NCBI RefSeq assembly: GCF_000612545.2
Contig: NZ_CP097800.1
Coordinates: forward strand, 3,387,001 to 3,451,000
DNA length: 64,000 bases
From: Streptomyces sp. PCS3-D2
GTDB lineage: Bacteria; Actinomycetota; Actinomycetes; Streptomycetales; Streptomycetaceae
Reading direction: 5' to 3'
The position numbers were made by a program, and so were the translations under genes. Positions 28,473 through 36,903 of the stretch are shown piece after piece (position 1 is the first letter of the stretch; each line of letters opens with the position of its first letter). The notes beneath the pieces are model-generated. The model was not told the DNA's origin and ran no database searches. It saw only the letters and a list, made by a program, of their open reading frames with translations.

Positions 28473-28490
28473 GCAGATGCACGTGCACGC
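28473..28490 (-). promoter_or_regulatory. Candidate operator, copy 3 (inverted relative to copy 1)
   Basis: Reads GCGTGCACGTGCATCTGC on the minus strand, identical over 18 bp to 27384-27401. It lies about 70 bp upstream of the DUF397 start, a sensible promoter-proximal position. The 296-bp interval 28405-28700 contains no supported gene. Confidence 0.55.
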
Positions 28491-28700
28491 GGGGTGTTCC
28501 GATGATCACAGACAGGTCCGCCCGATCGCCGGGCCGGAGCGGCCGGAGTACCCCCACCCCCCGGAACCGGCCCATGACGCCGGAAAGGGGCGGCTTTCAG
28601 GATCTCTTCAGATTTGTCCGGAGCGCCGTCCTGCCTGTTCCATGGGCCGGGCGCGCGAGGGATCCCGAAGAGAAGCCGGACCGTCCGAGAGGGGAACACT

Positions 28701-28865
28701 TTGCTCCGCAACGCCGTCCAGCCCTGGCACCTGCTCATCGTCCTGGTGGTCCTGCTGCTGGTGTTCGGTTCCAAGAAGCTGCCCGACATGGCCCGCTCAC
28801 TGGGGCGGTCGATGCGCATCCTGAAGTCGGAGGCCCGGGCCCTGCGCACGGACGAGACCCCGTAG
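28701..28865 (+). CDS. tatA: Short TatA-family protein
   Basis: A 54-residue protein with one membrane helix (about 9-22: [20 protein letters not shown]), the [16 protein letters not shown] hinge and amphipathic helix of TatA/E, and a very short charged tail. TatA oligomerises to form the twin-arginine translocation pore. The TTG at 28701 follows GAGGGGAAC. The main Streptomyces TatA is longer (about 90 residues), so this is probably a secondary, TatE-like copy. It is convergent with the DUF2786 gene, 8 bp away. Confidence 0.85.
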   Translation: MLRNAVQPWHLLIVLVVLLLVFGSKKLPDMARSLGRSMRILKSEARALRTDETP

Positions 28866-28873
28866 CCGAGCCC

Positions 28874-30049
28874 CTACGGCAGGGGGCGGCGGCGGCCGCC
28901 CATGTGGGCCCGGTCGGCGGCCGCGGTGCCGTCCTCCCAGCCCGCGTGGTCGGTGGCGCCGCGCAGCCGGGTGGTGGTGGTCCGGGGGAACATCTCCTCG
29001 GCCCGGGAGGTGACCGCCACGTCGCGGGCCACCAGGGCCGGCAGGTGGTCCGGGGCCTCCGCCGCCGCGTGCTCGGCCGTCTCGGCGAGCCGGTGGCCGA
29101 GCCGACTGGCGTAGGCCAGCAGGAAGGACTGCCGGAAAGTCTTGGTCCGCTTGCGTCCGCCCGACCGCTGCGCGGCCTCCGCACGGGTCATCGCGGCCGT
29201 TCCCTGCACCAGGAGCGAGGTGTAGAGCAGCTCCACCGCCTCCAGGTCGCTCTCGAAACCGACCACCGTGGAGAACTCGAAGCCGCTGTTCCACACCGCC
29301 CGGCAGCGGTTGGCGGTGGCCACCGCGTCGAGGAGTACCGCCTTGGCCTCCTCGTACGGCGGCTCGACACCGATCCGGCAGGCCGCGGGCACCTGCGCGG
29401 GCCCTCTGCCGCTCGCCGCGAGCAGCGCCTCGTCCACGGTGTGCCGGGCCATCAGCTCCTGGGCCTTGGCGCTGAGCGCCTCGGCCTCCTGCGGATAGGT
29501 GGTCGCCTCGGCCTTGGCGAGCAGGGCCCGGATCCGGCCCAGCATGCGCGGCTCGATGTGGGCGTGCTCCGCGAGGGCGTCGACCGGGTCTCCGGGCAGC
29601 GGACCGATCGGCTCGATCGAGGGCAGCCGGACCAGCAGCCGCAGCACCTCCAGGAATGCGGTGGCCAGGGTGAACCGGTCGGCGCGTTCGCGCCCGGCGA
29701 GCGCCTCGGCGTACGCGTCGTCGTCCGTCCACCACACCTCGCCGGCGTCCCAGCGGGCCGGGAGGCGGGCGTAGCGGCGCGCCTCGGCGGCGATCAGGTC
29801 CCCGGCGATCCGCAGGTGCCGCTCGCCGAGGTCCCGGCGGACCAGCCGCAGCACGTCGGCCGGCCGCCAGCCCCGCTCCCACCCCTGCCGTACGTACGCC
29901 TCCCCGCGCGCGAGCAGCTCGCGCCCCACGCCGGGCCAGCGTCCGGAATCGGCGACCAGCAGCGAGGCCCCGGTGTCCAGCCCGGCGTCGTCCAGGGCGT
30001 GGAGGGCCGCGGCGAAGGCGCGGTCGACGGTCTCGGCACGTTCTGTCAC
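28874..30049 (-). CDS. DUF2786-domain protein
   Basis: A 391-residue protein of the actinobacterial DUF2786 group. The central segment GRIRALLAKAEATTYPQEAE, AEALSAKAQELMARHTVDEA matches DUF2786; the C-terminal part (RKRTKTFRQSFLLAYASRLG) matches the following domain. No function is known to me. GTG 30049 (VTERAETVDRAFAAALHALD) is chosen by alignment of the N-terminus with the family; the RBS spacing is poor. The frame is open much further upstream because of GC bias. Confidence 0.78.
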   Translation of the reverse strand: MTERAETVDRAFAAALHALDDAGLDTGASLLVADSGRWPGVGRELLARGEAYVRQGWERGWRPADVLRLVRRDLGERHLRIAGDLIAAEARRYARLPARWDAGEVWWTDDDAYAEALAGRERADRFTLATAFLEVLRLLVRLPSIEPIGPLPGDPVDALAEHAHIEPRMLGRIRALLAKAEATTYPQEAEALSAKAQELMARHTVDEALLAASGRGPAQVPAACRIGVEPPYEEAKAVLLDAVATANRCRAVWNSGFEFSTVVGFESDLEAVELLYTSLLVQGTAAMTRAEAAQRSGGRKRTKTFRQSFLLAYASRLGHRLAETAEHAAAEAPDHLPALVARDVAVTSRAEEMFPRTTTTRLRGATDHAGWEDGTAAADRAHMGGRRRPLP

Positions 30050-30093
30050 GCCTCTCAGCTTGGCATGTCCCGCTTCGCGTCCCGTTCCCGGTG

Positions 30094-30165
30094 GCGGCCG
30101 GGGCCCGCGGCACGGTGCCGCGCGGCCGGGGCCCGCGGCAGGGTGCCACGCGGCCGGGGCCCGGC
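30094..30165. repeat. 28-bp-period GC-rich tandem repeat
   Basis: GCGGCCGGGGCCCG recurs at 30094, 30122 and 30150, with each 28-bp unit continuing CGGCA(C/G)GGTGCC(G/A)C; the third copy is partial. It lies between the divergent DUF2786 and polymerase genes, about 40 bp from the latter's start. Confidence 0.7.
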
Positions 30166-30204
30166 GCGCGGCCGCTGTCGGCCCCCGGTGGGACACTCGC
30201 ACCC

Positions 30205-31950
30205 ATGAGCGACCGCACTCCCCGGTGGGCCCTCGCCGAGGACGGCGACGGGTGGTGGCACGCCGCGCCCGTGCACCCCGCGGAGGCGACCCCGGCGAGC
30301 GCGCGTCCGACGGCAGCGAACCCGCTCCGCGTCCGCGACCCCGCCGACGCGGTCCGCTCCGCCCCGCCCGGCACCCGCTGGGTCTGGCGGTCCACCGCCG
30401 CGGTCTACCCCCGGCTGCTCGCGGCCGGTGTCCGCGTCGAGCGGTGCCACGACATCGAGGACGCCGAGCTGCTGCTGCTGGGCCACGAGGGCCGCTCCGG
30501 CGAGCCCCGCTCGGCCGCCGCCGCCTGGGCCCGGCTGAACAACGCCCCCGTGCCACCCGATCCGCCGCAGCGCGCCGCCGCCCCCCGCGCCCAGGACTCC
30601 CTCTTCGACCCGCAGCCCGCCGCAGTCTCCCTGGACGCCCTGCTCGCCGTCCACGCCGACCAGGTGAAACGGCTCGACGCGACCGCCCGGCCCGACCGGA
30701 TGCGGTTGCTCGTCGCCGCCGAGTCCGCCGCGTTCCTCGTCGCCGCCGAGATGAACCGCGCCGGTCTGCCCTGGCGGGCCGACGTGCACCGGGCCCTGCT
30801 GACCGAGCTGCTCGGCGAACGGTACGCGGGCGGCGGTGAGCCCCGCCGCCTCGCCGAGCTGGCCGACCGCGTCTCGGCGGCCTTCGGCCGGCGCGTGCGC
30901 CCCGACCTGCCCGCCGAGGTCGTCCGGGCCTTCGCCAAGGACGGGATCAAGCTGAAGTCCACCCGCCGCTGGGAGATCCAGGAGCTGGACCACCCCGCGG
31001 TGGAACCGCTGATCGCGTACAAGAAGCTGTACCGGATCTACACCGCCCACGGCTGGTCCTGGCTCGGCGACTGGGTCCACCAGGGCCGCTTCCGACCGGA
31101 GTTCGTCCCCGGCGGCACGCTCACCGGCCGCTGGGTCACCAACGGCGGCGGGGCCCTGCAGATCCCGAAGGTGATCCGCAAGGCCGTCGTCGCCGATCCG
31201 GGCTGGCGGCTCGTCGTCGCCGACGCCGACCAGATGGAACCGCGCGTGCTCGCCGCGATCTCCCGCGACCCCGCCTTCATGGAGGTCGCCGGGCGACCCG
31301 AGGACCTCTACACCGCCGTCTCCCGCCAGGGCTTCTCCGGCGACCGCGAGAAGGCCAAACTGGCCGTCCTCGGGGCCGTCTACGGGCAGACCTCCGGGGA
31401 CGGCCTGAAGAACCTGGCCGCGCTCCGCCGCCGCTTCCCGCAGGCCGTCGCATACGTGGACGACGCGGCGAAGGCCGGCGAGGAGGGCCGGCTCGTGCGC
31501 ACCTGGCTCGGCCGCACCTGCCCCCCGCCCGCCGGCTCCGGCGAGGGCGACGAGGCCGGGGACGGGGGCGTCGACCCGGGGGAGGGCGAGCTGGTGGGCG
31601 AGGCCGGCGCCCGACCGGACCGGGAGGACGCCCGACCCCCGGGCCACGCCTCCCCCCATGCCCGGGCCCGCGGCCGGTTCACCCGGAACTTCGTCGTCCA
31701 GGGCAGCGCCGCCGATTGGGCCCTGCTGCTGCTCGCGGCCCTGCGGCAGGCGACCGCCGGGATGCGCGCGGAGCTGGTCTTCTTCCAGCACGACGAGGTG
31801 ATCCTGCACTGCCCGGCCGAGGAGGCCGGGGCCGTGGTGGAGGCGATCCGCGCCGCCGGCGACCGGGCCGCCCGGATCTGCTTCGGCGACACCCCGGTCC
31901 GGTTCCCGTTCACGACGGCGGTCGTGGAGTGCTACGCCGACGCCAAGTGA
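30205..31950 (+). CDS. DNA polymerase I-like protein (3'-5' exonuclease/polymerase type)
   Basis: A 581-residue family A polymerase-related protein. Polymerase motif A is VVADADQMEPRVLAAISRD (about 340), motif B KAKLAVLGAVYGQTSGDG (about 385) and motif C FFQHDEVILHCP (about 530). An N-terminal exonuclease-like region (1-200) precedes it. An acidic Gly/Glu/Pro-rich insertion (about 440-490: GEGDEAGDGGVDPGEGELVG) sits between motifs B and C. ATG 30205 (MSDRTPRWALAEDGDGWWHA) is the start. It is distinct from the replicative repair Pol I, which is about 900 residues. Its biological role is unclear. Confidence 0.82.
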   Translation: MSDRTPRWALAEDGDGWWHAAPVHPAEATPASARPTAANPLRVRDPADAVRSAPPGTRWVWRSTAAVYPRLLAAGVRVERCHDIEDAELLLLGHEGRSGEPRSAAAAWARLNNAPVPPDPPQRAAAPRAQDSLFDPQPAAVSLDALLAVHADQVKRLDATARPDRMRLLVAAESAAFLVAAEMNRAGLPWRADVHRALLTELLGERYAGGGEPRRLAELADRVSAAFGRRVRPDLPAEVVRAFAKDGIKLKSTRRWEIQELDHPAVEPLIAYKKLYRIYTAHGWSWLGDWVHQGRFRPEFVPGGTLTGRWVTNGGGALQIPKVIRKAVVADPGWRLVVADADQMEPRVLAAISRDPAFMEVAGRPEDLYTAVSRQGFSGDREKAKLAVLGAVYGQTSGDGLKNLAALRRRFPQAVAYVDDAAKAGEEGRLVRTWLGRTCPPPAGSGEGDEAGDGGVDPGEGELVGEAGARPDREDARPPGHASPHARARGRFTRNFVVQGSAADWALLLLAALRQATAGMRAELVFFQHDEVILHCPAEEAGAVVEAIRAAGDRAARICFGDTPVRFPFTTAVVECYADAK

Positions 31951-32018
31951 CACCCCGGCCCGACCCGGCCCTCGGCCACCGGACCGCGCTGCCGCCCTTC
32001 TCGTCGGGCCCCGCGGTT

Positions 32019-32894
32019 TCAGCCCGTGCCCGACCCGGCTCCCGTCCCGCCCCGCTCCGGTTCGGCGGCCGGCAGGTCGTTCAGCGCCGGGTGCCAGACC
32101 GGTGAGGTGACCAGGGCCTTCAGTCGGGCGCTGTCCAGGGGCGGGGCGGGCCGCGAAACGGCCGCCCCCTTCTGCGCCGGGGCGTTCCACTCGGAGACCT
32201 CGACCAGGAAGCCGGCCGGGGTCACGAGGACGGCCCGCCAGCACTTGGTGTCCACCCGGCGGTCCGCGTACTCGTACCCCTTGTGGACCAACAGCTTCGA
32301 GCCGTCCGGCAGCCGCTCGGTCCGGCAGTCGTCGTATCCCTGGATGCTCCTGTCCCCGCACCGGGTGAGCTGGTCGGCGTGGCTGCCCCCGGGGTCCACC
32401 CGGGAGAGGCTGAGGGCCACGGCCGCCTTGCCCTTCCCGTCGTCGTACACGCCGGAGACCGCCGCTCCGCCCTCGCTGTCCGTGCCGCGCGCCACCGTGG
32501 CGGTCAGCGCCCCGCCCCCGCCCGACAGCGCCTCCTCCAGGTCGGCCATCATCCGTTCGGCGCCGACCGCGCCGCTGCCGGTCCGCGGCTTCCCCGCCCA
32601 GCCGTCCGGCGCGCCACCGGACCCGCCCGAACCGCCCTCCGGCATCGGCCGTGCCACGGCGTGGCCCGGGTCGGCGCCGCCCCCGCCGCCGAGGAGCCCG
32701 CCGACGGATGCGCCCGCCGTCGCGATCAGGGTCAGGGCCAGGGCCAGCACGGCTCCTCCGGCGACGGCGGCCCGGCGGCGCGCCACCAGGCGCCGGCCAC
32801 GTGCCTCACCGGCGTCCGCCAACGCGTGCCCGTCGGCCGTGAAACCGGCCCCCGCCTGCCGGAGGGCCGTACCGAGATCATCTTCGAACGACAT
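32019..32894 (-). CDS. Membrane-anchored protein downstream of sigma factor, probable anti-sigma factor
   Basis: A 291-residue protein. A cytosolic N-terminus of about 40 residues (SFEDDLGTALRQAGAGFTAD) leads to one membrane helix (about 46-66: AVAGGAVLALALTLIATAGA) and an external domain. This topology and the position 66 bp after a SigE-type sigma factor gene fit a co-transcribed anti-sigma factor or sensor. No ZAS zinc motif is present, so the inhibitory contact would be of another type. Assignment is by context and topology. Confidence 0.65.
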   Translation of the reverse strand: MSFEDDLGTALRQAGAGFTADGHALADAGEARGRRLVARRRAAVAGGAVLALALTLIATAGASVGGLLGGGGGADPGHAVARPMPEGGSGGSGGAPDGWAGKPRTGSGAVGAERMMADLEEALSGGGGALTATVARGTDSEGGAAVSGVYDDGKGKAAVALSLSRVDPGGSHADQLTRCGDRSIQGYDDCRTERLPDGSKLLVHKGYEYADRRVDTKCWRAVLVTPAGFLVEVSEWNAPAQKGAAVSRPAPPLDSARLKALVTSPVWHPALNDLPAAEPERGGTGAGSGTG

Positions 32895-32960
32895 GGGGCA
32901 TCGGGCCTTCCGTTGCGCGGGTGGGGAGGGGCGGTGCGGGAGCGCAGGGCGCCGGCGCCC

Positions 32961-33491
32961 TCAGGGCTCCGCGAAGCCGGCCGGGCCCTCGCCCAGCTGC
33001 TCCCGCAGCCGGGCCAGCGCCCGCGAGGTCCGAGTACGGACGGCCGCCGAGCCGGTGCTCATCGCATCGGCGGTCTCCTCGACGCTGCGGTCCTCCCAGT
33101 ACCGGAGCACCAGCACCGCCCGGTCCTTGGGCGCCAGCCGCTCCAGCGCCCGCAGCAGGGGCATCCGCGACAACGGATCTCCCCCGCCGACCATGACCGC
33201 TCCCGGGTCGCCGGACTCCCCCGCCGGGCGCTCCGCCGCCGGGCGCTCCCCCGCCGGCCGGCGGCGCCGGTGCGTCAGATAGGCCCGCACCAGCACCGTC
33301 TGCGCGTACGCCGCCGGATTGTCGATCCGGGAGATCCGGCGCCAGTGCAGGTACATCCGGCCCAGGGTCTCCTGCACCAGATCCTCCGCGAGACGGGTGT
33401 CCCCGCCCGCCAGCAGACATGCCGACCGGTACAGGTGCTCCGACCGGCCCGCCGCGAATTCCCGGAACCCGTCCCTGCGCCCCTGTCGCAT
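32961..33491 (-). CDS. ECF sigma factor, SigE family (SigE70 type)
   Basis: A 176-residue ECF sigma factor. Region 2 is about 10-80 (FREFAAGRSEHLYRSACLLA, DTRLAEDLVQETLGRMYLHW); region 4 is about 110-165 (LERLAPKDRAVLVLRYWEDR, SVEETADAMSTGSAAVRTRT). A Pro/Glu/Ala-rich linker with the repeat PAGERPAAERPAGE joins them. ATG 33491 follows GAGGGGGA. The signal it responds to is unknown; the downstream membrane protein is its likely regulator. Confidence 0.88.
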   Translation of the reverse strand: MRQGRRDGFREFAAGRSEHLYRSACLLAGGDTRLAEDLVQETLGRMYLHWRRISRIDNPAAYAQTVLVRAYLTHRRRRPAGERPAAERPAGESGDPGAVMVGGGDPLSRMPLLRALERLAPKDRAVLVLRYWEDRSVEETADAMSTGSAAVRTRTSRALARLREQLGEGPAGFAEP

Positions 33492-33547
33492 CCGCTCCCC
33501 CTCGCATCCGTCCCACTCCACTGACGCGCCGGACCCCCGGGAACGTT

Positions 33548-34054
33548 TCACCCCTGGGCGGAGTCCGCTCGGCCCAGGTCGTGGAAGTACACGTGGAACT
33601 GCTCGCGCACGAAGCCCTCCGCCTCGTAGAGCTCCTGCGCGATCGTGTTGTCGTAGGCGGTCTCCAACTGGACGCCCGCCACCCCGGCCGCGCGGGCCCG
33701 GCCCAGCACCTCGCGCAGCAGCGCCCGGCCGGCCCCGGTGCGGCGGCCGGAGGGGGCCACGTAGAGGTCGTTGAGGATCCAGGCGGTGGTCAGCGACAGG
33801 GAGGAGAAGGCGCGGTAGACCTGCGCGAAGCCGACGGTCCCGTGCCCGGGGACGTCGGCGAGCAGTACCAGGGACTCCTCCTTGGCGATGCGCTCGGCCA
33901 GGAAGGCCCGCGGGGCGTCGGGGTCCTTGACGTCCACCTCGTAGAAGTCGAGGTAGCCGCGGAAGAGCTCCGCCGCCGTCTCGACGTCCGCCTCGCCCGC
34001 GGCGCGAACCGCCACCGCGGAGTGCGGACCCTCGTGTGTCGACCGACCGTTCAT
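33548..34054 (-). CDS. GNAT-family N-acetyltransferase
   Basis: A 168-residue acyl-CoA-dependent acetyltransferase. Motif A is ILNDLYVAPSGRRTGAGRAL, giving the Q/RxxGxG/A acetyl-CoA loop (RRTGAG), and motif B is QLETAYDNTIAQELYEAEGF. The substrate is unknown. It precedes the sigma-factor gene on the same strand by about 56 bp but has no obvious functional link. Confidence 0.87.
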   Translation of the reverse strand: MNGRSTHEGPHSAVAVRAAGEADVETAAELFRGYLDFYEVDVKDPDAPRAFLAERIAKEESLVLLADVPGHGTVGFAQVYRAFSSLSLTTAWILNDLYVAPSGRRTGAGRALLREVLGRARAAGVAGVQLETAYDNTIAQELYEAEGFVREQFHVYFHDLGRADSAQG

Positions 34055-34106
34055 GCGCGTCTCCCTGGCTCTCGGACGCGGTGGACCTCACCGCGAAGGG
34101 CCAACG

Positions 34107-34562
34107 CTACGACGGGAGTTCACTCCTCCCGCCATGAGCTGCCCGGGATCGGGCGGGGCGGGCAGGGCGAAGGGCGCGGTCGGGCCCTTTCCCGTGGGCG
34201 GCAACCTTCCCGTAGCGGCTCCCGCACCCCGCAATCGCTCCCGCCGATGCGGCGGAAGGAGCCGGCCCCTGCTCGGCCTTCGGGTCGGCCACCAGGTGGC
34301 GTGCCTGGGTGACCTGTGGGAGCTGTTCGTGCAGGACCCGCAGCCGCAGGTCGGTGAGCCGGCCCACGGCAGTCTTCGGGTCGGCGGCCAGGACGGCCGT
34401 CCGGTCGCCCTGGAGCAGTCCGAGCCGGAACAGCCTCTCCTGGGCCGTTTCGACTTTGTCCCGCGGTACGTGGAGGAGGACGTGGAGGTCCTCGCCCAGT
34501 GTTCCCGGATTCCGCAGGCAGTGGCGGTATATGCGCTCTTCCGTGGCGGTCAGTCCGAGCAT
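34107..34562 (-). CDS. TrmB-like winged-helix protein (N-terminal half of a LuxR-type regulator)
   Basis: A 151-residue protein. Residues 1-70 (MLGLTATEERIYRHCLRNPG, DLHVLLHVPRDKVETAQERL, FRLGLLQGDRTAVLAADPKT) match the TrmB-like HTH found at the N-terminus of many Streptomyces two-HTH LuxR regulators. The LuxR HTH expected at the C-terminus is absent; the chain ends in low-complexity Ala/Gly/Arg sequence. The start is uncertain: ATG 34562 or GTG 34583, neither with a good RBS. A LuxR-type HTH-only gene lies divergently at 34712. Confidence 0.6.
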   Translation of the reverse strand: MLGLTATEERIYRHCLRNPGTLGEDLHVLLHVPRDKVETAQERLFRLGLLQGDRTAVLAADPKTAVGRLTDLRLRVLHEQLPQVTQARHLVADPKAEQGPAPSAASAGAIAGCGSRYGKVAAHGKGPDRALRPARPARSRAAHGGRSELPS

Positions 34563-34711
34563 GAGCAGGCTGGCGCCGTGCACTTTGCCCCGGTCGGCCG
34601 TGCGATCGATCACTGCCGGGCGACTGGCCGGAAGCCGGGCAGTCCGACATAGAGGACAGCAGGGTAACGCGCAGGTGAAAAATGAACTCCGGCAAAGCGG
34701 TAGGAAATGAT

Positions 34712-35008
34712 ATGAATCACCAACATTCAACGAGGGAAGCCGCTTTGAAGTCATTGGCCGAAAATCGACCACTGGATTTCTCCTGCCTCACCAGCCGCGA
34801 GGTGGAAGCGCTCCTCCTGCTCGCCTCCGGGGAGCAGAACCGCCGCCTCGCACGGCACCTCGGTATCGCCGAACGCACGATCCGCGCCCACACCGCGAGC
34901 ATCGTCCGCAAGCACCGGCTGAAGTCACGGTTCGAGGCGGCGATCGTCACCCATCTGCACGCCGACGACATCAGGCAGCTGGAGACCACCCAGCGCAGCG
35001 CCGCCTGA
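34712..35008 (+). CDS. LuxR-type HTH-only regulator
   Basis: A 98-residue protein that is almost entirely a LuxR/GerE DNA-binding domain: LTSREVEALLLLASGEQNRR, then LARHLGIAERTIRAHTASIV (about residues 28-85). There is no receiver or ligand domain. ATG 34712 is chosen for TAGGAAA just upstream; ATG 34682 would add 10 residues. The upstream DNA (34665-34745) is unusually AT-rich for this genome. It is divergent from the TrmB-like HTH gene. Confidence 0.83.
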   Translation: MNHQHSTREAALKSLAENRPLDFSCLTSREVEALLLLASGEQNRRLARHLGIAERTIRAHTASIVRKHRLKSRFEAAIVTHLHADDIRQLETTQRSAA

Positions 35009-35036
35009 CCGGCGCCCGGACACACCGCCCGGGAAA

Positions 35037-35074
35037 GAAGGGCCGGTCCCCCTCGGTGGGGGGACCGGCCCTTC
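35037..35074. terminator. Bidirectional terminator
   Basis: A perfect 16-bp stem (GAAGGGCCGGTCCCCC and its complement) with a 6-nt loop, between convergent stops at 35008 and 35095. Confidence 0.85.
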
Positions 35075-35094
35075 CTGCGTGAACCCGGTCGCCG

Positions 35095-35613
35095 CTACGG
35101 CAGCGCGCTGCTCACACCGTCCACGATCATCATCCACATGGGCTGGCCGCCGGTGCCGAAGGCCGAGGCCAGCGCGTAGCCGACCGACGCGTCCAGCGGC
35201 CGGACCTCCTCGTCCTCCCGCCACTCCGCGAGGACCAGCTCGTCGCCGTCGGAGGAGAAGTCACCGATGTGCGCGCCGTCGCGGATCAGCCTGCTGCTCG
35301 GGATGGAGTCCGGGACGAGCCGGTAGCGCACCCCCTCGAACTCCACGTCCACCCGGTACGACCGCCTGCCCAGGCCGGCCTTGGCCGGCTTCAGCTTCGC
35401 CTCCCGGCCGTCGATCCGCAGGGTGAGGAAGGCAGCGTCGCGGGTGCCGATCGCGATCTGCGCGTCCGCCTCCGAGGCCGGGTCCCGCTCCAGGACCACG
35501 GAAGGGATCCCCTGGCCGTCGACCTCCAGGCGGAGCTGACCGTCCTGGTGGACGGTGATCCCGCCGAAGCGGGTGTCCTCGATGGGGGGCGGGTTCCGGT
35601 CTGCATCGTTCAT
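35095..35613 (-). CDS. Hypothetical protein
   Basis: A 172-residue acidic protein with no signal peptide or membrane segment. It is rich in beta-strand-like segments (TRFGGITVHQDGQLRLEVDG, YRVDVEFEGVRYRLVPDSIP) and ends with FGTGGQPMWMMIVDGVSSAL. I do not recognise the family. It lies upstream of a truncated ABC exporter gene on the same strand. Confidence 0.65.
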   Translation of the reverse strand: MNDADRNPPPIEDTRFGGITVHQDGQLRLEVDGQGIPSVVLERDPASEADAQIAIGTRDAAFLTLRIDGREAKLKPAKAGLGRRSYRVDVEFEGVRYRLVPDSIPSSRLIRDGAHIGDFSSDGDELVLAEWREDEEVRPLDASVGYALASAFGTGGQPMWMMIVDGVSSALP

Positions 35614-35705
35614 GGTCAGGTCCTTCGGTGCGGGTGGGGCAGGAGGTTCGTCGCGGCGGGACCGACGGCCGGGCGCGGGGCGCGCGCCCGGCCACCGGAA
35701 ACGTT

Positions 35706-36518
35706 TCAGCGGGCGGAGGCCAACTGGGTCGCGGCCAGTTCGCGGTAGGTGTCGTTGCGCTCCAGCAGCTCCTCGTGCGGGCCGTGGTCGCCGACCCGGC
35801 CGTCGTCGAAGAGGACCAGCCGGTCGGCGGTGGTCACCGTGGACAGCCGGTGCGCGATCAGCAGGACCGTGCAGTTCTCTGCGGCCTGCTCGACCGTCCT
35901 GCGCAGGGCGATCTCGCTGAGCCCGTCCAGATGGGCCGTGACCTCGTCCAGCAGCAGCACCTGCGGCTTGCGCAGCAGCGCCCGGGCGATGGCGAGGCGC
36001 CGGCGCTCACCGCCGGAGAGGGCGAGGCCGCGGGTGCCCACCTCGGTGTCGAGCCCGTCCGGGAGCCCCGCGACGAACGCGTCGAGCAGGGTCTTGCGGA
36101 GCACCTCGGCGATGTCCTCGTCGCTCGCGTCGGGGGCCGAGTACAGGAGGTTCTCGCGCAGGGTCCCGGCGAGCATCGGGGAGTCCTGCTCCACGTAGGC
36201 GATGCGGCGGCGCAGGTCGGCCCGGCTCAGGGAACGGATGTCCGTCCCGTCGAGACGGATGCTGCCCGCGTCGCTCTCGTAGAAGCGCTGGACCAGAGAG
36301 AACACCGTGGTCTTTCCCGATCCGGAGGAACCGACGATCGCGGTGACCGCGCCCGCGGGCGCGGTGAAACTGGTCCCCTTCAGGGTAGGCGTACGGCCCT
36401 GATAGGCGAACTCCAGCTCCTCCACGACCACTTCCGGCGGCGGCCCGGTGGGCGTCGCAGGCGTCAGGTCCACATCGTCCTCGGTCTCCATCTGCCGGAC
36501 TTCCTCGATCCGGGCGAG
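35706..36518 (-). pseudogene. ABC exporter, C-terminal ATPase half only (5'-truncated)
   Basis: A complete nucleotide-binding domain of a fused TMD-NBD exporter: Walker A GSSGSGKTT, signature LALSGGERRRLAIARALLR, Walker B VLLLDEVTAHLDG and switch His IAHRLSTVT. Upstream the frame reads ALARIEEVRQMETEDD, the usual linker after the last membrane helix, and then stops matching at about 36518. The membrane domain is missing. An ATG at 36491 could still make a 261-residue ATPase, but no partner is present. Confidence 0.75.
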
Positions 36519-36824
36519 GGCGCCGTCGTCGGCGTCTGCACCCTGGCCGGCCCGTGGGGCGCCGCGATCGGTTTCGTCGTGCGCAACCAGCTGATCGCGG
36601 TGATCGGCCTGGTGGTGTGGGGCACCCTCGGCCAGCTGATGGTGCTGAGCCAGTTCCCGAAGGTGGGCCGCTTCCTCCCGGACGGCGCGCAGCCGGCCGT
36701 GCTCGGTGACCGGCTCACCCTCCCGAGCGCCCTGGACGCCCCGTACGGCCTCCTGGTGCTGGTGGCCTGGTGCGCGGCACTGGCCCTGCTGGCCCGGCGG
36801 ATGTTCACCAGCCGCGACGTCTGA
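36519..36824 (+). pseudogene. ABC-2 permease, C-terminal fragment (5'-truncated)
   Basis: The plus-strand frame from about 36510 reads WGAAIGFVVRNQLIAVIGLV, GQLMVLSQFPKVGRFLPDGA, then a final helix LLVLVAWCAALALLARRMFT and a stop at 36824. This is the last third of an ABC-2-type permease, with no start codon or N-terminus. It begins where the truncated exporter on the other strand ends, so one deletion probably removed both 5' halves. Confidence 0.72.
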
Positions 36825-36845
36825 CCCCGGCCCGCACGGCCGGGC

Positions 36846-36884
36846 GCGAGCGGACCCCGGATCCTCGGCCCGGGGTCCGCTCGC
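36846..36884. terminator. Bidirectional terminator
   Basis: A perfect 14-bp stem (GCGAGCGGACCCCG and its complement) with an 11-nt loop, between the permease remnant stop (36824) and the convergent stop at 36904. Confidence 0.82.
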
Positions 36885-36903
36885 GGCCCTGCATGATGGG
36901 CCG

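Noticed and set aside
30094-30165. The 28-bp tandem repeat as a CRISPR or iteron origin
   Set aside because: There are only about 2.6 contiguous copies without spacers, no DnaA boxes and no replication gene; it is most likely a simple GC-rich tandem duplication.
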